Shown here piece by piece: positions 7,306 to 11,469 of a stretch of 11,469 nucleotides of DNA. Source of the DNA: Rodentolepis nana. Its lineage: Eukaryota; Platyhelminthes; Cestoda; Cyclophyllidea; Hymenolepididae. The translations under genes and the position numbers were made by a program. Within the stretch, counting starts at the first letter, position 1; each line of letters begins with the position of its first letter. The stretch covers positions 2,580-14,048 of the forward strand of contig UZAE01014480.1 in NCBI GenBank assembly GCA_900617975.1, in the 5' to 3' direction. A model generated the notes under the pieces. It saw nothing but the letters and a program-made list of their open reading frames with translations. It searched no databases and was not told the origin of the DNA.

Positions 7306-7306
7306 N
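7306..7306. other. Ambiguous base at LINE deletion junction
   Basis: The N separates the endonuclease-linker sequence from the YADD-box sequence, in different frames. It may be a placeholder for an unassembled stretch of reverse transcriptase. The size of the missing part therefore cannot be read from this window. Confidence 0.6.
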
Positions 7307-8061
7307 AGCTTAGTTGGCACTTTCCTTGACATGCTTTTGCTGCCGATGATAATACTAGCAATGACTGGTTTGTGACCAGAACCAGGATCGTCAATTATTT
7401 TGCGGTGTGTATGCTCACTGATGTCGCTTGAAGCCAAGAGTAAATCAGGAGTTGTTCTGGATCCATTGTAGTGCAAATATGTAGCCGGATCCTCATTTCT
7501 GTAAATAAGTTCCAGAATGTTGCTGTTTAGCATGTCTTCAATTTCCTTTCCAGCTATGTTTGTATCCTTGTAGCCCCATCTGGTGGAGTGGGCGTTGAAG
7601 TCTCCTAATACTATAGTTTTGTGTGAGATGTTCAGAAAGTCAAAGTTTGGACAATTCTGGGGTGGATTATAGACTGCATATATCTTGAATTGGTTTTGAC
7701 ATTTCCAAACATTTAATCTGATTATTTCACATTTGTCTTGTGTCGAGCCCATACTCTTGATTAGGTCGTAGTATGAGGTGAGGCCTTCTTTTACCCCAGT
7801 TAGAATTCCACTTGCAACTTGCCAGTATTTAGGTAGATTGTACAGGGTGTAACCTGGGAATTGGTAGTACTTCAGTTTGTCATCCGAAATTTTAGCTTCC
7901 ATAATTGTGAAAATGTCAACATCATAGGTTTGTAGGATTTTCTGTACTTGGATCTTTTTGTCCGGAGACATTCCTCCAGCATTCCACTGGAGGATCTGAA
8001 GACATTGTGATTCGCCCTGACGAGGGCGATTTTTCTTATAGCCTTTTTTAAAGCTAATCAT
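7307..8061 (-). CDS. AP-endonuclease domain of the LINE (partial)
   Basis: An open frame of 251 codons from the ATG at 8061 to the N at 7306, with no internal stop. It is an exonuclease-endonuclease-phosphatase domain that nicks target DNA for target-primed reverse transcription. Motifs in order: LQWNAGG (Asn27), FTIMEAK (Glu55), YNPPQN (131-136), LGDFNAHS (Asp154, Asn156, His158), TTPDLLL (Asp206) and GSGHKPV (His230). All the usual catalytic positions appear present. The start lies about 100 nt from the element 5' end, just after the ribozyme, giving a very short leader. Codons past the N in this frame are not homologous. A separate upstream ORF1 is not visible. Confidence 0.9.
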
Positions 8062-8092
8062 AATAAATCGAAGTCAATAACGAATGCCGAGT

Positions 8093-8164
8093 GATAGACT
8101 TTTTGCCGTAAGAAAATACGTTGTCCAGGGTGCACCACGAGGAGGCAAGTCTATCGCGCACCCC
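8093..8164 (-). ncRNA. HDV-like self-cleaving ribozyme at the LINE 5' end
   Basis: In minus sense P1 is GGGGUGC (8164-8158) with GCACCCU, seven pairs with only the first a G-U, as in HDV. P2 GAUAGACUU/AAGUCUAUC is nine perfect pairs. P3 GCC/GGU encloses UCCUCGU, nearly the HDV loop, whose two C residues can pair with the GG after P1 (P1.1). GGACAAC follows, then P4 CGUA/UACG. J4/2 is GCAAA with the candidate catalytic C at 8108. Nucleotide 1 (8164) directly abuts the TSD at 8165, so the insertion starts at the predicted cleavage site. HDV-like ribozymes at 5' ends are known from R2, RTE, Baggins and L1Tc elements. This is the best-preserved copy in the window. Confidence 0.88.
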
Positions 8165-8178
8165 GATTGTTAAATATT
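8165..8178. repeat. LINE TSD, 5'-side copy
   Basis: GATTGTTAAATATT, identical to 6105-6118. It starts at the base next to the ribozyme's first nucleotide. Confidence 0.95.
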
Positions 8179-11103
8179 ACCGAACGTGGAAGCTAACCAA
8201 CACATCAATTCTCAGTAATTGGTATTTGCTCGGAGTTTTTAACCCAGAACTAAAGCAGATATTTTGGAACACTAGTGGTGTTTAAAAGTCGTTGTTAGTC
8301 GCACTTAACTGACCTCTAACACTATGAAGATGCAGACATATTTAATTGACATGACCAAACAATCAGAATAAAATTAACCTATCAATAAGCACTGAATAAT
8401 ATCTTACCTCGAAAACGTGGGGGTCACTTTATCGAAAATGAATTTCAAGTTGTTACTAGATGAACTGCTCTCCCAGTAATGTAGGGGATAATTCAGTGCC
8501 TTCGAAATTCATGGGAAAACTATTACTGATTTGACCTCAGAATGTGGTTAGCATTGGCTCCCCTCTAAATTTGTTTGGTGTTTCGATTATTTATATACCT
8601 TTCCATAATTAAATCTGATAAGTTCATTGCAGTGAAATCGATAATATTTAAACAAAGTGTTTAGTCATTTTAACCAATAGTGTCGGCTAGTAGAACAAAA
8701 TGGAATTGCTAGTGGGAATCTGTTTCAGCAAAACAAATTTTTCTACTTGCTAGATATGTTAGGAATAAATTGGAAGCACTACCGTTCTGTTAACAGAATC
8801 AATTTAATTTAAATAAAAATAGGTGGGAAAATTTCGCGCGTTAAAATCAATTAATTTTACCATTTCAAGCAGTCTTGATTTCAACTCGTGCATTAGTCAG
8901 TACAAATCGACCATTTCGTAAAATTAAAATCATAAAATTTGCCTGAATTTGACTTTTAAATGAATAAATGAATGTAGTGAAGTTAAAAATTAAAAAAACG
9001 AAATAGAATTCTGTACAAGAAGCAGAAAGAGAGAAGTTCCGAGGAATGGCGATTCGAACGCTTTATTTCCTCCAATCTTTAAAATAGGAAAGGGGATACA
9101 CGAGAGGTGGAAAAAAGGTGGATCTCTTGCTTGAAGGAGGAAACGCCTAACCTTCTTTGGAAAATGTTTTCGGAAGACATGCTTACCTTGAAAGTGATAA
9201 ATTGTATACACAGTCGTTAAATATTAATTTATTTATTTACTTAATTACAAATTTTAAACCTACGTAGTTTTATTATTTCGTTTAAATGTATTGCCCTATC
9301 GTTCGATCATTTCTTCAAAATTTAAATGTCTATTTTTTGTACACATTGTCATAAGATCCACTAAGATGATTGGAAAAGGGAATTACTCCTGGCCCAAAAA
9401 ACTCGGAACCCCAAAGAGTTTTGGGCTTTCTTGCGATTTTACTAATCAAGGCTTCGCTCAGTTGAATGCTAATTGTCATCCACGTGTATTTTATTCTAGT
9501 TTTAAATTAGCTTCTAAACTTTTATTGCTCAACCTGTTGTACGGCCAATAAGAAGAACGTTAATTTTGATAAATTCAACTCCAAGTTACAAAAGTTTAGG
9601 GATTCTTATTTTCTTCAGAAATAAGCACCAGTTTCAAACACCAAAAAGAAGAGTAGAATTATTATAAAAACGAGAATCCCGTTCCACTTATCTTTATATT
9701 GTCAATTTTACATCGGCTGATAATTGATAGGCATAAGCTATGAAAATAATTATATAATTTTTAAAGATACCGTTTTAGAAATGTGGGGTTCTTGTTTTCG
9801 TTTGTATTTGGAGGCAACTTGTAAAAACTCTGCAAAATCACTTTTGAAGAGTGAATGGGTTAGCATTTGGCCTTCTGACAGAAGAAACAAACATAAATTC
9901 AGCTTAATAAGGTTTTAGAGGCTCAATACTGATTAACTTCCTAATCTCTTAGCTGCCTGATTATTTCAGTTCAATTTAAGTCCAATTTATCATTTCCATA
10001 TTTCGTCAATTATTGTATATTTCAAGCTCTACTTTTCCTTCTTCAGGAATTTAAGCACCTTTTAATGAGATTCGGAGTGTTGGATGAGGTGCAAGATTGA
10101 TATATGGATGAATAGATATGATGCACATTTTTGTAATCAAGAAGTAAACCATTTTCAGATTTATGTAGATAAGAAGTAGTGAGAACCGATTAAATTTTTT
10201 TCCTTATGAAGATGTCGCAAACAAGACTGACAAATCCAAAGCACTGAATTTTTAGCCATAAACTTGCCTATAGATTGAAATTAATCTAGGACATCTTAAA
10301 ATAACACAGCACATTCTCGGACAAAGTTACAATTATTAATCAATAAAGGTTTTTTTTATAGAAATGGAGGTTCTATTTTATCGACTAATTCAGCCATTTT
10401 TGAAGGGGGGGGGGTTGAGGATGGCTATGAATCACTTTTGGTTTCAATTACCTGCCGTAATCGACGTTTTAATAGACATAATTATAATCTTCATTATATT
10501 AAGCAATAACCATAATAATCCTCAATTGTTATTTCACAATCTTTTGGTAGTTAATTAAGTTTAATGATGTGAGAAGAAGTATTAGAATCATTTTTAAGGA
10601 GATGGTGTAGCGCCCTTCTTGCAAGGAAAAATTACCAGACAAGGAAGTTGGTAACTTCACCGTTAGGGGTGTAGACTGCATTATAGTACCACTATCACTT
10701 TCGGAATTTAATTGTATCTAAAATCAAAATCAATTTTGATGCTGCATCACATTTTAGTCTCGAATGTTTCATTAAATTTTTCTTAGCTAACTGTAACTGT
10801 GTGATAACTTTTAGGAGTGGGGTGAAGATTTAACCCATTATTTAACCATCACCCAATGGAATTGAGCACAATCCACTCTGGTCATTGGATGTCGAAGGTC
10901 ATATATGGAAATATAAAAGTGCACATAAAACTTAGTTTGCAAAAATACCTTCAAATACGACTACCACTAAATAGTGCCTGCATCTAATCAACCATAAATC
11001 AATATTATCTCGAATGTCGCTATTTTGAAAGCCTAAGCAAAGAGATGTCTCTTGAAAACCAAATTGGTTCAAAACATTCAACACTGAAGTTTCTTCTTTT
11101 AAC
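8179..11103. other. Long spacer without recognised gene
   Basis: About 2.9 kb of AT-rich sequence. Open frames of 60-86 codons at 8990-9211 (minus), 9291-9551, 9724-9918, 10364-10558 (plus) and 10932-11114 (minus) have no recognisable domain and look like chance frames. There is an 11-G run at about 10404-10414. No tRNA and no copy of the ribozyme family were recognised. Confidence 0.6.
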
Positions 11104-11118
11104 TGTATACTCAATATT
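11104..11118. repeat. TSD of copy E, left copy
   Basis: TGTATACTCAATATT is matched by TGTATACACAATATT at 11447-11461, 14 of 15 bases. Confidence 0.88.
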
Positions 11119-11446
11119 TATTTATTTATTTATAAAAAATGGCAGGCGTTTTGATAATTATCATTAGCCCTTTAGTTGACTTCGGGCTTCACAGAGGGGA
11201 GGAGGAGCATCAAAGTGAGAAGAATTTGGGAGGGGGAATGGAAGAGTGATTCATAGATGTAATAGACAGACAGACACAAAGGCTCAGAAAGGGTAAAATG
11301 AGCACTGTGGTAGGGTCGAATATGACTTAAAGTGGGGGTGATGGTAGTTTGAACTGAGAAGTCAATTGCCGGTTAATAGACTTTATTGCCGTATGATTAT
11401 ACGTTGCCCAGGGTGCACAACGAGGATGTAAGTCTATCCCACACCC
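11119..11446 (-). mobile_element. Ribozyme-headed short retroposon, copy E
   Basis: A complete minus-strand copy of about 328 bp with a 15-bp TSD (one mismatch). In element sense: ribozyme (11446-11375), body with the shared pyrimidine-rich middle, GAAGCCCGAAGTCAACTAAA, a GGGCTAATGATA hairpin whose outer stem is weakened (CGCC replaces AGCC), GCCATTTT and an AAAT-type tail. It is the same family as copies A-D and faces them in the opposite orientation to B, C and D. Confidence 0.93.
11375..11446 (-). ncRNA. HDV-like self-cleaving ribozyme (copy E)
   Basis: P1 GGGUGU with GCACCC (six pairs, the seventh base at the TSD junction being ambiguous), P2 AUAGACUU/AAGUCUAU, P3 ACA/UGU around UCCUCGU, GGGCAAC after P1, P4 CGUAU/AUACG with loop AAUC, and J4/2 GCAAU. 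P3 has changed from ACC/GGU to ACA/UGU, altering both partners of one pair while keeping the stem. That is direct covariation support for the fold. Confidence 0.83.
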
Positions 11447-11469
11447 TGTATACACAATATTGATAACTT

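Larger units (their letters stand above)
6119..8164 (-). mobile_element. Non-LTR retrotransposon, internally deleted, both ends intact
   Basis: A 2,046-bp LINE on the minus strand with a perfect 14-bp TSD, so this is a defined insertion and not a 5'-truncated one. Order in element sense: ribozyme 5' end (8164-8093), AP-endonuclease, reverse-transcriptase remnant with YADD, RNase H plus a Cys/His motif, 3' UTR with a C-run, hairpin and (AAAT)n tail. This domain order fits RNase H-bearing clades with an AP-endonuclease, such as I, R1, Loa, Outcast or Ingi; I cannot choose among them. Most of the reverse transcriptase is missing at two places, near 7306 (an N) and near 7145. It cannot move autonomously. 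The perfect TSD suggests the insertion is young. Confidence 0.92.

Noticed and set aside
9045..9065. GATTCGAAC as the T-arm of a minus-strand tRNA
   Set aside because: The flanking stem holds only three pairs, and no acceptor or anticodon arm is found nearby.
10664..10680. GGGGTGTAGACT as a further ribozyme head
   Set aside because: The similarity is about 12 bases with a gap, and no P3, P1' or P4 follows.
8990..11114. Five short frames between the LINE and copy E
   Set aside because: Lengths of 60-86 codons are within chance expectation, composition is biased by AT content, and no motif is visible.

Overview
The window looks like eukaryotic, most likely arthropod, intergenic DNA. It is AT-rich, holds no intact host gene, and is crowded with one family of retroposons. 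The encoded endonuclease and RNase H proteins have the style of arthropod (possibly spider) AP-endonuclease LINEs, but I could not search a database, so the host assignment is tentative. Two single N bases (3901 and 7306) sit at breakpoints inside repeats and may be assembly joins.

The only protein-coding material belongs to one non-LTR retrotransposon on the minus strand (6119-8164), bounded by a perfect 14-bp target-site duplication (TSD). It has a short 5' leader, an AP-endonuclease frame, a reverse-transcriptase remnant around the YADD box, an RNase H frame with a C-terminal zinc-type motif, a 3' hairpin and an (AAAT)n tail. Most of the reverse transcriptase is missing, and one RNase H catalytic Asp is replaced by Tyr.

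Around it lie short non-autonomous elements of about 290-330 bp: 1-247 (minus, cut by the window edge), 670-960 (plus), 1202-1522 (plus), 1903-2221 (plus), 11119-11446 (minus), and a rearranged composite at 3900-4404 (minus, with an inverted tail fragment). They share both ends with the LINE but not its coding part. The shared 3' end is a hairpin plus AAAT tail, the expected recognition site for the LINE reverse transcriptase.

The main discovery is the shared 5' end. The first ~73 nt of the LINE and of the short elements fold as a hepatitis-delta-virus-like self-cleaving ribozyme: P1 of 7 bp, P2 of 8-9 bp, P3 of 3 bp with a UCCNCGU loop, a GGGCAAC-type strand after P1, a P4 hairpin, and a J4/2 strand GCAAA carrying the candidate catalytic C. 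Copies show compensatory base changes in P1 and P3. Where TSDs can be read, the element starts at or within a base or two of the predicted cleavage nucleotide. The window therefore shows an autonomous LINE and its SINE-like parasite using the same 5' ribozyme and the same 3' hairpin, an arrangement similar to trypanosomatid ingi/RIME and L1Tc elements.

The composite at 3900-4404 carries several partial ribozyme heads in a row, suggesting repeated 5'-end template jumping or nested insertion. The remaining stretches (248-656, 1534-1888, 2237-3889, 4415-6104, 8179-11103) show no convincing genes.
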